Positions 22,835 to 34,300 of a DNA stretch of 64,000 nucleotides are shown here, in pieces; position 1 is the first letter of the stretch, and each line of letters begins with the position of its first letter. The notes beneath the pieces were generated by a model. That model was not told the DNA's origin, made no database searches, and saw only the letters and a list, made by a program, of their open reading frames with translations. Made by a program: the position numbers and the translations under genes. Source of the stretch: Steinernema hermaphroditum (Eukaryota > Nematoda > Chromadorea > Rhabditida > Steinernematidae); contig CM059622.1 in NCBI GenBank assembly GCA_030435675.1, positions 6,944,001 through 7,008,000 on the forward strand, given 5' to 3'.

Positions 22835-25485
22835 CGGAGCTGAAAGAGAACATCAGAAGGAGGAAACTTCGAAAGGCGACTGAAAGGGAAGCGGTGACAC
22901 AGAGCGCCCCCTTATTCACACAGAGGTGACGTGTGCTTTCGGGTAGAGATGACGTGTAGTCAACGTCGCCAAACGAGTGGACGGAGTTTGTTTACTCGCA
23001 AAAACCTGATAAAGAACCTCTGGCCTAAGGCGGGCTCTTTGGAGTTCCCTTACAAGAAGGAGAGAGATCCAAACAAAAGGTTTCAATGTTCTTCATTTTA
23101 GAGTACTTGGATATAGGATACTGAATGGGGAATACGCAGAATTGTTTTGATGTAATTGTAAAAGGCCCGAATAATTCATGCTGTCGGTGTGTATCTCTGC
23201 AGAAACATGTGCTTATGTTTTCGTGTGGACCACTTCCGTGTTGTCGTCACGCAACCATGAATCTAGGTCCTCTTCTTCCCTGGGTCTTCTCTTATGCAGA
23301 AGAGACTTCATCCCAGCATTCTTTTCCGGAGACTCTCGGCCGACCGGGGAACATTCCGTCTTTGTGCAAAGTGCACCTCGACGAGACCTTGTTCGACAGG
23401 AAGTCGGCCAGATTGAATTAACTCCAAGCAAATGATGAACCGAGTTTGGAGTCGAAGCACAACGCGCGTCTTGTTCTCGTACCTTTTCTTCTCAGATTGT
23501 ACCCATCGCGTGCCACTGACTGCATTCCTTGGAGTTCGCGTGGGCTTTTCGGTCATACTCTTTCACTCGTTTCCTTGTGAACTTTTCGGTTCCTCAAGGT
23601 TCAGTGGACGTATTAATTCCCAAGCTTATCGCTAGATCGTGTGCAGGAAGGAATCGGTCATTGACGGTCCAAGATGGACTTCTGAACGGCGCGTTAATTT
23701 CACGGATTTTCTGTGAACGGATTAATTAGTTTTCCTCCTCCAAGAGGCAATTGATACTTTCGTTCGGATCATGCACAGGGCAGCGAGGATAGTGGACTTC
23801 GGAAAGTGAAATCCGACCCCCGCAAGTCCCTTCGCTCTTTCAGTGTCCATGACACTCCTAGCCCGATCCCCACCCGTGTAGTCGTTCTCTTTCCCACAGT
23901 CCGTTGCCATTTACTTGTCTTCTCGATGTTTTCCGTTTTGTGGGAAACTGTCGAGGTGTTTGATCCGGTGTTTGGCCATCGGAAGCCGGCGTGAACCTAT
24001 CTGTGTATTCCAAAGTGGTACTCAAGTTAATCAAAAGAGCACTTGGTAGACAAGAAATTATCTGTTTTCAAGGTCTGCGGCCGTTTTTGTTTACTCGACC
24101 GAAACCTAATCGGGATTTCCCTTTCCCCTAATCCAATCGACCCCTTCTACGTCGGCGACATTTCTCCTATTTACGCAACGTTCCCATTAAATGCCGAAAG
24201 TGACACTTCTCCGAACTTCTAGGGGAAAACAACCCTTACTCTTCGCGATTAAAGACCGTAATCTTTGTCTTCAGACATCTTTAAAAGGCACTTGGAAACG
24301 TCCGTTGTGTTTGTCCAGCCTAGCAGAACATCACGGCGCTAGGTCGCAAGCCAAAACGGCCCTCAGGGGAAGTAATCTGGACTTCTGACGTGTTTTACTA
24401 CGTCCCAGTTGTTGATAGGTTTCTGTTTTTTCGGCCATTCTTCTGCGCTGAGTCGCCGCGATTCCGAGAAGTTGACCGAGAAGTTGAAAATAGCGCTCAA
24501 AGTCGACATCAATCTCTGTACGGCTGTTTTTCAGTCCACCTGCCGGCGTCGCAACACAGGAAATCCTTTCCCGATACTTCCAAAAATATGCGCCTCCTAT
24601 GCAGAATGCTAATGGGCCGGCTGTAGTTTGCGGCGCGTCACATTCCTGCAGTGGCACTGGAATATTTCAGAGAATAATGGAGTACCTGCATCGCTTATTT
24701 TCACCACTCAGGTCGACAGTTCTCGAAGGATTTTCAAATTTCTAGAGTACTGACAACATAGCATAATTGCTATCTTCCTGTGTAGACGACAAAAACAGAA
24801 GAAGTTCACCTAATTTGAGTTTTGTTGCTTTCCTGACCTTCTTCACGGGCAACAGAGATCCTACAACCTTCGAGACGTCAACTATGTTATGAGATATTTC
24901 TCCTTTATGACTGTTCTTGTACTCTCCGAATGTTCTATTTTTACCGTCGGAGCCTTTCCTTTGAGGGGATCTCTAAAATGGAGTCTTCAATTTGTTTTCC
25001 TCTCCAGACCTCTTCTTGGTTACTTTGGGATTGGGGCGATTTCGAAAAGGGCGTCTTAGAAGTCTTTTCTTGTAATGGGAGTCAGTGGAAAAGTGTTTTT
25101 CTGATCCTTCTAGCACCGGCCAGCCTCTGGCCTTTAGCCACTTTTGGCACAAAAAGTGTCAATTCGATTTTCTCTGATTAGCACAGTCATCCTCGTCTTA
25201 TTGGTTCATTTCATTAAGGCGTTTATGGCTGCACTTTGCAGATCAGAAATCCAATCTTCGGTGGAAAGCTTGCATTAGCGGCCGATTAAGGAAGTTAGCT
25301 CCGCTGGGTATCGGTGCTCAGCAGAGCGTTTACGTGTGCACTCGCCGTTAAGCGGTCTGGCCACCTGATTTATGGCGGCTAATGTTTTATTCGTCCCATG
25401 CGAGGTACATCTGCAACAGCGAAAGACGGATTTCCGCCATTTATCACTCAGAAAAAGTGGGTGAGGCTGCGGTTTCGCTCGTTCC
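22835..25485. other. Gene-poor region after the F-box start
   Basis: I see no supported exon on either strand. Open frames of 60-108 codons are scattered here without signal peptides, domain motifs or phase-matched neighbours. The first few hundred bases should contain the F-box gene promoter. Confidence 0.4.
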
Positions 25486-25683
25486 ATGCGATTTTCCACG
25501 TTGATCTCCCTGTCGATTATTCTATTCCTGTTCTTACCTTATAGTTACAGTGTCCCCGACCCGATAGAATATGCAATAGACTGGGCATCAAGCCGTTCGA
25601 ACCATCCCCAAGTGGAACGGTTCAAATCCTCAAAAAGAGGCTTAAACGGGTGCTATTCCCTGTCTGCTGACTTACCCAATTAA
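25486..25683 (+). CDS. Candidate small secreted peptide, 65 residues
   Basis: A single-exon frame starts at an ATG and has a textbook signal peptide: MRFS, then the hydrophobic LISLSIILFLFLP, then YSYS before VPDP. The mature part would be about 43 residues with one cysteine and a dibasic KR. Cleavage at KR would leave a 14-residue C-terminal peptide, GLNGCYSLSADLPN. It could be a neuropeptide-like or cuticular peptide. It has no visible paralogue in the window, and a frame this short can arise by chance, so confidence is low. Confidence 0.3.
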   Translation: MRFSTLISLSIILFLFLPYSYSVPDPIEYAIDWASSRSNHPQVERFKSSKRGLNGCYSLSADLPN

Positions 25684-26472
25684 CCCGAGAACAATTCGAG
25701 CCTTGCTATCTTAGAGTCTAAATCATAGAAGACATCAAATGGACACATCCTGAAAGTTCAAAAGAAAACAATTGCGACATTATTATAACATCTAAGTAGC
25801 TATCATGAATGTCCTTGGATGATCCCATACACATTCATTGTTTTCGTGTAGCTTTTGAAGACACAAAGCTTGTGTCTACGTTGGATTAATCATCCCTGAG
25901 AAGACCCTAACGAAGCTCATTCAGAGGACCCAACAACGCCGTCTACGCGTCTTGTTTTCAATTACAAAATTGCTTCTACGCAATAAGTGAGTGTCCTAAT
26001 CGACGTCTCCACAGTCACCTTCTTGGCTCTCATCGAGCCTTCGCGGCCATCAAGGCCCCGAGAATCTCTGCAAAGCTATGTTTAGTCGCTGAATCCGCTT
26101 TGGCACACTAATAATGCCCCTTAATTCCCTCGTCTCGACAACGCACTTCCGCAACATTCGTGTCTTCCCTAATCATAACACAATCGGGAGGGCCGCTTTT
26201 GATTGCGTCGCGGAAATGGCTGATAGGAGTGCGCAAAGAGTAAAGGCCGTCCGCGGGTACTTGGCGTCTGTCCTCCTGGGGGCCACGGGGAGCAGCTGTC
26301 GTCCGCGCCACGGGCGATCGAGCGCGACAATTCGAGTTTGTGCATAAATTATTATAATTGAAGCGCGCGGCGGTAATTGGCCGTCGGGAGGAGCCGAGAA
26401 GGCCGCGCATCTGAGGCACCCCTGCTTTGTTTTAATGGCCGTTCGGTGGACCTTGTTGTCTCCGTTGGACTC

Positions 26473-27253
26473 CGAGCTTGACGCCTAATTTAATTTCTGG
26501 TCGATGATGCGGACTCCGAGTTGTGACGGCCGTGACGAAAGATCCGAGGGTCCTCCGTTCGTCCGTCTACTTGAGGTTCCAATTCCGAAGCGTTCCTATT
26601 GATTACTCGTTTCCAACATGACACTTCTGACAAGACCTTGCTAAGTGCACGCTTACAGTATGTCCAAATCCGAGAGACTTCTGGCTATTCATGTCTCCGT
26701 TATTCATCAGTGCCATAAACTGTGTTTTTTGTCCATAATCCTGATAGAAACGCGTCTTTCTAAGACTTTAAGTGCACCGCCGTGCATAAAGCGACAGAAT
26801 CCAATAAAATCGGCCCTCTTTTAAGGCTGGTCGTAACATTTCTTCAATGTGATAAATGTGTTCGAGCTTGACGCCTAATTTAATTTCTGGTCGATGATGC
26901 GGACTCCGAGTTGTGACGGCCGTGACGAAAGATCCGAGGGTCCTCCGTTCGTCCGTCTACTTGAGGTTCCAATTCCGAAGCGTTCCTATTGATTACTCGT
27001 TTCCAACATGACACTTCTGACAAGACCTTGCTAAGTGCACGCTTACAGTATGTCCAAATCCGAGAGACTTCTGGCTATTCATGTCTCCGTTATTCATCAG
27101 TGCCATAAACTGTGTTTTTTGTCCATAATCCTGATAGAAACGCGTCTTTCTAAGACTTTAAGTGCACCGCCGTGCATAAAGCGACAGAATCCAATAAAAT
27201 CGGCCCTCTTTTAAGGCTGGTCGTAACATTTCTTCAATGTGATAAATGTGTTC
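26473..27253. repeat. Exact 390-base tandem duplication, two copies
   Basis: Copy one is 26473-26862 and copy two is 26863-27252. I compared them line by line and found no difference. The copies are directly adjacent with no spacer and no coding sequence. Such identity means either a very recent duplication or an assembly artefact. Confidence 0.95.
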
Positions 27254-27791
27254 CCAATCGCTCCGTATAAACACTGCAGGTTCAGATGAGCGAAATCTCT
27301 TCCAAAAGCAGAGAAGACATATTTATGCTGTAGGAATTCTATTTCCTTTCACTTGTATTGGAAGCGCACTTGATATCCACATAATTCTGTTTTAGTCCTT
27401 GTTCAGTGATCCGAAGGTTCGAGTCCGAACCGTTAGGATCGCTTTCCTTGGTTCTGCGTTTACAAAAGAACAAGGGAGTTTTCCAGATATCCAAGAAATT
27501 TGCAATAGGTGTACGGTATCGTTGAGTCAGAAGTGAAACACAATTCTAAGTGAATTACGACACTTGTTTATCGGTAAGGAATAGCATTAGCGTCCTATTG
27601 GCAGTCTTTTGCACCTGGATTACAGCTTCACTGTCACCCGAACAGTCTTTGGCCCTTTGGAAAGATCTTCTTCTTCAGTTCGACTGCTAAAATAAAACAT
27701 AAAATATTTTCAATCAGTTTTCGATTTTTATATGTTTTCTAATCTATCTAAACCTTTCAAATTTACAAATTTTGAGCTGTTTACTTCCAGC

Positions 27792-27944
27792 CCTTCCTAT
27801 TCATTTTTGGGTGTTCGCGGTACCAACCACCCCGTTTCTGATATGCCACCCTATTCCCACCTGTTCCCCCCGATGCTGATGCCTGGACCCAACTTCATCT
27901 GCCCTCCCTTCTTGCCTCCATCGCCCCACCATGTCAACGATTAG
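27792..27944 (+). other. Possible orphan terminal exon, proline-rich C-terminus
   Basis: After a CTTCCAG acceptor, an open frame encodes a proline-rich end: MPPYSHLFPPMLMPGPNF, followed by ICPPFLPPSPHHVND and a stop at 27942-27944. The composition looks like a disordered C-terminus, such as those of transcription factors. I found no phase-matched upstream exon, so it may be spurious. A second frame starting at 27931 overlaps its end and has a signal-like N-terminus. Confidence 0.25.
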
Positions 27945-28334
27945 TTGCTGTTTATTGCTTTCCCTTGGTCTTTCCACTTTTGGTATCACTTGTCATGCGC
28001 GTGTGTTCTCTCCAAAACTCATTTTAGTGCAGCCCATTAAGCGAAGGCTTCTGACATGGTTAGTCTCCATTCCGTGGTTTGTTTACGATTCGGTCCGCTC
28101 CGTTCCCGCGACATTAATCCGGCACGTTTGAGAAACTGGCCGAGAACAAAGATTTAACCGTCCGACGGTCATCTTTTCAGTGTGAACAACGGCGCCGTCA
28201 CCGCCTGACGTATGACATTCTCTGCGCTCGGATAATCCATCTTAGCGACGGCCATCCAGATCGCTCACCTGTGCGGACAAAAACGGGCCATCGGGTGCCT
28301 CGCAGCCTCTTCATTCAGATTGGTCCGTTAGGCG

Positions 28335-31300
28335 ATGTCGTCCGATCACCCCGTGCGGAAGACGAGCGGCCCTGGCGGCCGTCGGCAAACGTCCTTGAGG
28401 GTGAGTCCTGCAGCTCTAATCAAAAGGGAATATGCAGTTTTTATGGGCGGAATTGATGTTGATTACAACTATGCCCCCTTTCAATTTCGGATCCTGTGGT
28501 GGACGGCGGATCCATAAGACGCTTAGGGATGACTGAGGGGCTTTACAGATTGCGATGTGTCACCGTCTAAGACAGTATCACTGTGAGATTTGCTTCTTCT
28601 CGTGTCAGCCATTCTTTGTCACACCTCTCGCCTCTCTTTCTTGGAATCTAGTAGCTGCGAGACACTTGCTTTGCACCCCAAAACTTCGATGTATGGTTGT
28701 ACTTGGTGCCATGTACGGTTGCACTGAAGGTTCCTTTGTTCGAAAACAATGACTTTACCTATCAAAAACAAAAATAAAAAGTTTTAGTGAAATCTTTTCC
28801 TAATCTGTCCTTTGCTGCTTGGGGCACCGACTGACAAACATTTCAGCTCCTTTAGGCCTGCTTGAATACCGAAACGCCAATTCAATTTTGCTCTTTGTTA
28901 GCCTTGGAGTGGCGTGGTTTGAGTGTTTACAGCGAACTGAAGCCATCTTGCGGATGATCTAGTTGTGGACTAAGGCTTGCTCCCCGATCCTTGTCTCCAT
29001 CGGCCTACTTCGTGACTCACAGCTCCCTTTAGGCATCACCAAGACAAAGACAAAGCACTCTGAGAACGCTTATGATGTGACGTGGACGCGCAATTGTGGC
29101 CGATTTGTGAAATGCACTAACAGTACCACGCTTCTTAATCCGCTATACAAACACACGTGCTATTTTTCGACTACCGTAGTACTTCCTGAATCCACCCTCT
29201 CGCTCTTAAAGTCTAATTTTAATGCAATCGAAATGGCAGTCGCCTGATAAAGAAGTCAAAACAAAAGGTCGCGCCCAAGCCTCGCTAATTAAGCGCCAAA
29301 CCATGCATCTTTGTTTTCATAGCTGATTCGGGCGGAAACGTTCCTGTGGACACGTTGCTCATTACCGAACGGCGTTAATTACACTTTTTCGAGCTGTTCC
29401 ACGCCGTTTGCCATTCGTCTTTTGTGCTTTTGTGGAGGATTGTGTTCCGGAAGTACCCGTGTAGTCTCTTTTATGTGGGCTGTCAACTCTTGCCTGAAAG
29501 GACTACTCTAGAACAAGTTCTTGAGCACATTTCCTGCCAGAGTTGCCAGCCTTTCCAAATCCACTTGACCTCCTCTCACACTCTGTTCTGAGCTCACCTC
29601 TCAAAGTGATATGGCTGCGCACTTAGGGACGCTGTCCTCTCTCTCTATTAGCCGAAGCGGCCAATCATGAAATCGCACTTTTGAAAATTGCGTCCATGGA
29701 TATTTCGCACACATATGAGTGGAGTTCTCGGTGACAGTTCGCCGCCGCTGTAGCCTTTGTGCTCTCTCTCCTTACCTGGCGCTCTAGAGGAAGCTTCTAG
29801 AATGACTTCTTTGATTTCGTTGTCGACCCAATCGTTGTCTTGCTTCTAGATACTCGAGCATCCTTAGAAGATACACTATAGAAGCAAACTATGAGCTTCA
29901 TAATATAAACTGGACGGATTCGCAAATTCTAAGGTTAAGTAGCAAGACGACACCAAAGCAATATCTCACAGTTTATTTAAAGCTGGAATGTTTCTTTAAA
30001 TGGTTCCAATACGACATTACAATACAGTGCGGCACATAATGATAGACTCACCTACAGGAGGCTTTCGCTGCCCATTTTTGCTTTACTATCTGTTTCTGGT
30101 ATTTTCTATGATTCTCTTTCTCTACATTGATTTGGACAATCGCCTCTTGTTTTGGGATTGCAAAACTTTTAAATATGTAATTTTAAACGGAGTTGGTGTT
30201 GTGCCAAAATCAACATCTTCCGATACCCAAAGCATAACCAATGAAGCCAAATAAGGAGTGAGACGAGGCGACAAGAAAATCCTACATACCTGATTGGTGG
30301 TTATATCTGGGTGCAACTTTGTGTAAAGTTATGAGATTGGAAAATAAATCTAAATATGTAACAGTGCCAGGTAACAGATCCAAACAACTCAGAACTTGGG
30401 GATTTTGGAAAGTGACAAAATGAAACGTGGATTGTCCAAATCAATGGAAAGGGAATCACATAAGATACCAGAAACCGGTAACAATGCTGAAATGAGCAGC
30501 GAAAGACAGCCGCCTACTGTAGTCATTTTGCACCCTACCGTAGCATAATACCATAATATTGTTCTCACCTCACCTCTCACCACTTTACCGTTCATTGGTC
30601 GATCCCACCTCCTTGTCGGCCCTCTCCCCTTCGCCCTCTTGTAAACAAGCGTCACACGGGAACGTGACCAGCGACATAACTTTTCGCGCCCTCGCCACTC
30701 CCAATTTTTTGGCTTTTTCGGCGATCTCCTAAGGGCATATCGGCTTCACGTCACCCTATAAGATTAGGACTGCTCGGGTGTTGTCCTCTGCTGAGCACAG
30801 AGGACCTCTCGTGTTTATTACTTTCGCTGTTGCCACCGCAGTGCTTTTCCCTAATTGGTTTTGTTTATAAACATCTAGAGAGTCCTTTTTGTCCAACAAA
30901 ACGCCTTCTTTTGCACGTTTTCTTTCTCTTTCGCCTCCCTCAAATTGCATTTCTACACTTTTAAAAGCTCTAGCCGTCGCCTCTTCTCTGATCACTTTCT
31001 ATTGAGTTTGTCTCTAAACTTTGGACCAATTGGTTTTGCGCTTCGAGAAGGTCCTAGGAGTTCTGCGCTGAAGAGGCGTAGAAGTGTTGATGGAGTGACT
31101 GGGACGACTTTCGTTGATGAGATGGGACCTTTTTGTGGATACGAAGACAGAGCAGGCGGAGAACGGGCTTAATTTGAGTCAAATGCTGACAGAAGAAAAG
31201 TTGTACTCTTTTAATTGATTCTTTCCGTTGGCTGTTGTGGCGCTTCTTGTGCCTTGTGCATTCTGTGCCGGTGCAATCTTAGTTCTTCACAGGTACATCA

Positions 31301-34300
31301 GTGGGATACTGTATGCGCCATCACGTGTCTTTTGTTTGTGCGGAAGAAGGGGCTTTGCATGTCTCAGTGGATCATTTCACAAAGGAGGAAGAAGAAGAAA
31401 CTTCACGATTTGTTGTGATTGTTTCTAATTATCTCCAGTGTGCCAATAATTCATGGCCTAATTTGGGTCCCGACGCGCTCTAAAATGGCGCAGACACGGA
31501 AGTTGGTCCGTGTCTGTCGGCTGCAATCAATCATCATAACCACGAGGCGTGTTCCATTCGGCCGTCTCCGTGTCCAGAGGTGCTGAAAGATAATTGTGTT
31601 CTGTGCGTCCCGCAGAGAGATATTTCGATGAATTGGGCGCGACTTTTTGCGTAGTTCCGCTCGTATTTATAGAGTCCATTTATGAAACGGTGACGAGCAG
31701 GACAAACAAGAGCAGGTGCCGGCTCCGCTTCATTTACGACCATAAATCTCCCAACTTCAGCTGCTCGCGGTGAAATATTCGTCGCGTTTTTCAGTCGGCC
31801 ATTATAGCCACTTTTATACCCTCTTGTTTTCACTTTTTTTTTTGAGAAAAGAGAAGAAACGTTTCCTAGGATCATCTTTATCTCGAAAAATCCAGCAGAG
31901 TTCTCGTGACATGATATGCAAACAAGGCTGAATAGCCAATGACGTTCTGTTCCAAATATAGCGTCACTAGGCCATATGAAAACAAATAAAATTTGTGGTT
32001 AATATGATGAGGCGGCGTTATCTATGCGGTTGTGCTTGTCGCATAGTCAACGACATGTCAATTCTATCGTTGCAGCATCTGGGCTTTAAATTAGTTTCCT
32101 GGAGTGGTCCAGCTGGAAGTTGCTGATGTCCACTGTTAGGGATTAATTTCTGATCAACGCTCTAATCCTTCGTGTTCCAGCGATCGCGCCGTCCGCTTAC
32201 GTGCCACTCCCTAATACCACAAGTTTGTGTCTAAATTCATCCGCATTGAAAGACTTACACAACACCTCAAAGCTCCCTTCCTGTATTCCACTATTCACTT
32301 CCATTCCGTTCCAAAGCTCTGCGAACGCGTCGATCCCTTTCCTCGCCCCAATCTCCTCACGCTCTGTTACCTCCTCGGCGGCCCTTCTTCGTACCATAAA
32401 TCCCGGTACTTGATGAGAAGGATCCGAACACTATATCGCCATAATTCCGGGAAATTAATTTATTTTCTCTTTCGGTCGTCGCTGTTTTCGCATAAAGCGA
32501 CTAGAAGTCATTAGGTTCCATTTTTAGAAGACTTTGATCGCCGAATCCTCTCTGACATCACCATGTTGTGCCCAAGAAGTCCCACTTTCGTTTATTTACG
32601 TCTCCGGGCTTATCTTGCGCCGAGCCTTACGGAATCTAGCGTCACCTCCGCCTCCCTTTGCATCGATAGTGATCAGGGCCACACAAAGAGACTTCTGGAC
32701 AGTGCTGGGCAAGGGTGGGCCGATATCAAAAAAGGTGGGCTTACCCCCCTAAAAGGGGGGGGGGTGGGGGGGGGGGTGGGGGGGGGGGGGTAAAGTCCTA
32801 GTGAATTTTCCTCCTCTACAAGATGCTGCACAGAAAACAGGTGATCCTCATTACAAGGATGCGCCAACAGGTCGTTTTAAGAACCACGGTCTTAAAAAAA
32901 CATAGTTTTAGGACCCCGGGCGTGGAGTAAAGTGGGGCGGGGGGGGTAAAGTCATAGTGAAGTGGGCTTCCCTACAAGATGCCGCGAAAAAAATACGCGA
33001 TCGTCATTACAGGTATGGGTCAAAACATTGAAGTGAACTAGGAGGTTTAGCGTGTGGTCCCGCAACGATCTCCCTCAATGGCAGGAAACTACGGTAGATT
33101 TACATAAAATGACCTGTTTACCCCATTTTTCTCGGCTGGGGGGGGGGGGTAAATAGGGGTCTAATCGATAGAGCTCGCCTAGCTCTATGCAGCAGTACAT
33201 CGAAATTACTATGTTTCATTGCCGGTTTTGGCCTAAGATGGTCAGATTCATTGGAAATCCTTCATAGGTTTCTTAACCCCAGAAGTTTTGAATGTGGATT
33301 TTCCGCCTCTAGAAGATGCTGCAGAGAAAAGACGTGATGGTCATTACAGAAATTGGACAAAAACTGAAAATAAGTAAATGTGGTCCCGCAACGATATCCC
33401 TCAATGGCAGGAACATACGGTAGAATTGCAAAATTGGCCAGTTTACCTCATTTTCCTTGTGGGGGGGGGAGTAAAGTAGGGTCTAATCGATAGAGCTCGC
33501 CTAGCTCTATGCAGCAATACATCGAAATTACTATGTTTCATTGCCGGTTTTTGGCCTAAGAGGCTGACTTTTGTGGAAAAATCGTCATTTTGCCTTATGT
33601 TTTGCAATATGATCGTTTATCAAGCCACGTACTGTCGGGTAGACCCCTTGATGCCTGCCCCAGCCGAGAAAAAAGGCCATTTTTACTGTAAACTGCCCAC
33701 AAATCCACCGTATTTTACACTCCCACGCGACCGTCGCTTACATTGCGAATTCAGGGATTTCGTTGCGGGACCACAATCGACCCACCTTTTGCCCACCCCT
33801 GCTTCTGGACACGTAATAGAGTTTGCTTCTGCGTGTTTGCGATAAATTATAAATGCTCTGAGGGAGGAGTGACCATGCAGGCCTGCACCACCAGCGTCAA
33901 TGCGCTTTGGAGGAAACGTCACTTGATCTACGATGTCCGCTAGAGAGAGTTCCAGATTTAGCCGAACGATACATCTTCTGGCCAAAGATAGCACACTCTA
34001 TAGGGGGAGGAAGTATCGATGACGGGACCATGTCCATCCCAAACGGACCTTTTTGGGGGTGGTGTTGTTCTGTCACACAATGCGCTCTCGAAGTCATCTC
34101 CCGGCTTCACTTAGTCCGACTTCTCTTCCTTCCCTCTTCTCTCCAACGCCTTTGTGTGTTTCATATGATATATTTATGTGACACATGTTTGTGTCATGTA
34201 TGCGCAATGGGAAAAACAAAATTAGCTGATGATGTTGGCGTTCTTCAACCATGGCGTGACACGAGAATTTGTAGGATGCAGCAGCTTGCACATAGGAGGA

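Larger units (their letters stand above)
25684..28334. other. Gene-poor region with tandem duplication
   Basis: It contains the exact 390-base tandem duplication (26473-27253) and a possible orphan terminal exon at 27792-27944. Apart from these I see no supported gene. The sequence is broken by many ATTA/TAAT cores. Confidence 0.4.

Noticed and set aside
27411..27440. tRNA T-arm-like GGTTCGAGTCCGAACC
   Set aside because: It is a simple hairpin. No acceptor stem, D-arm or anticodon arm can be drawn around it.
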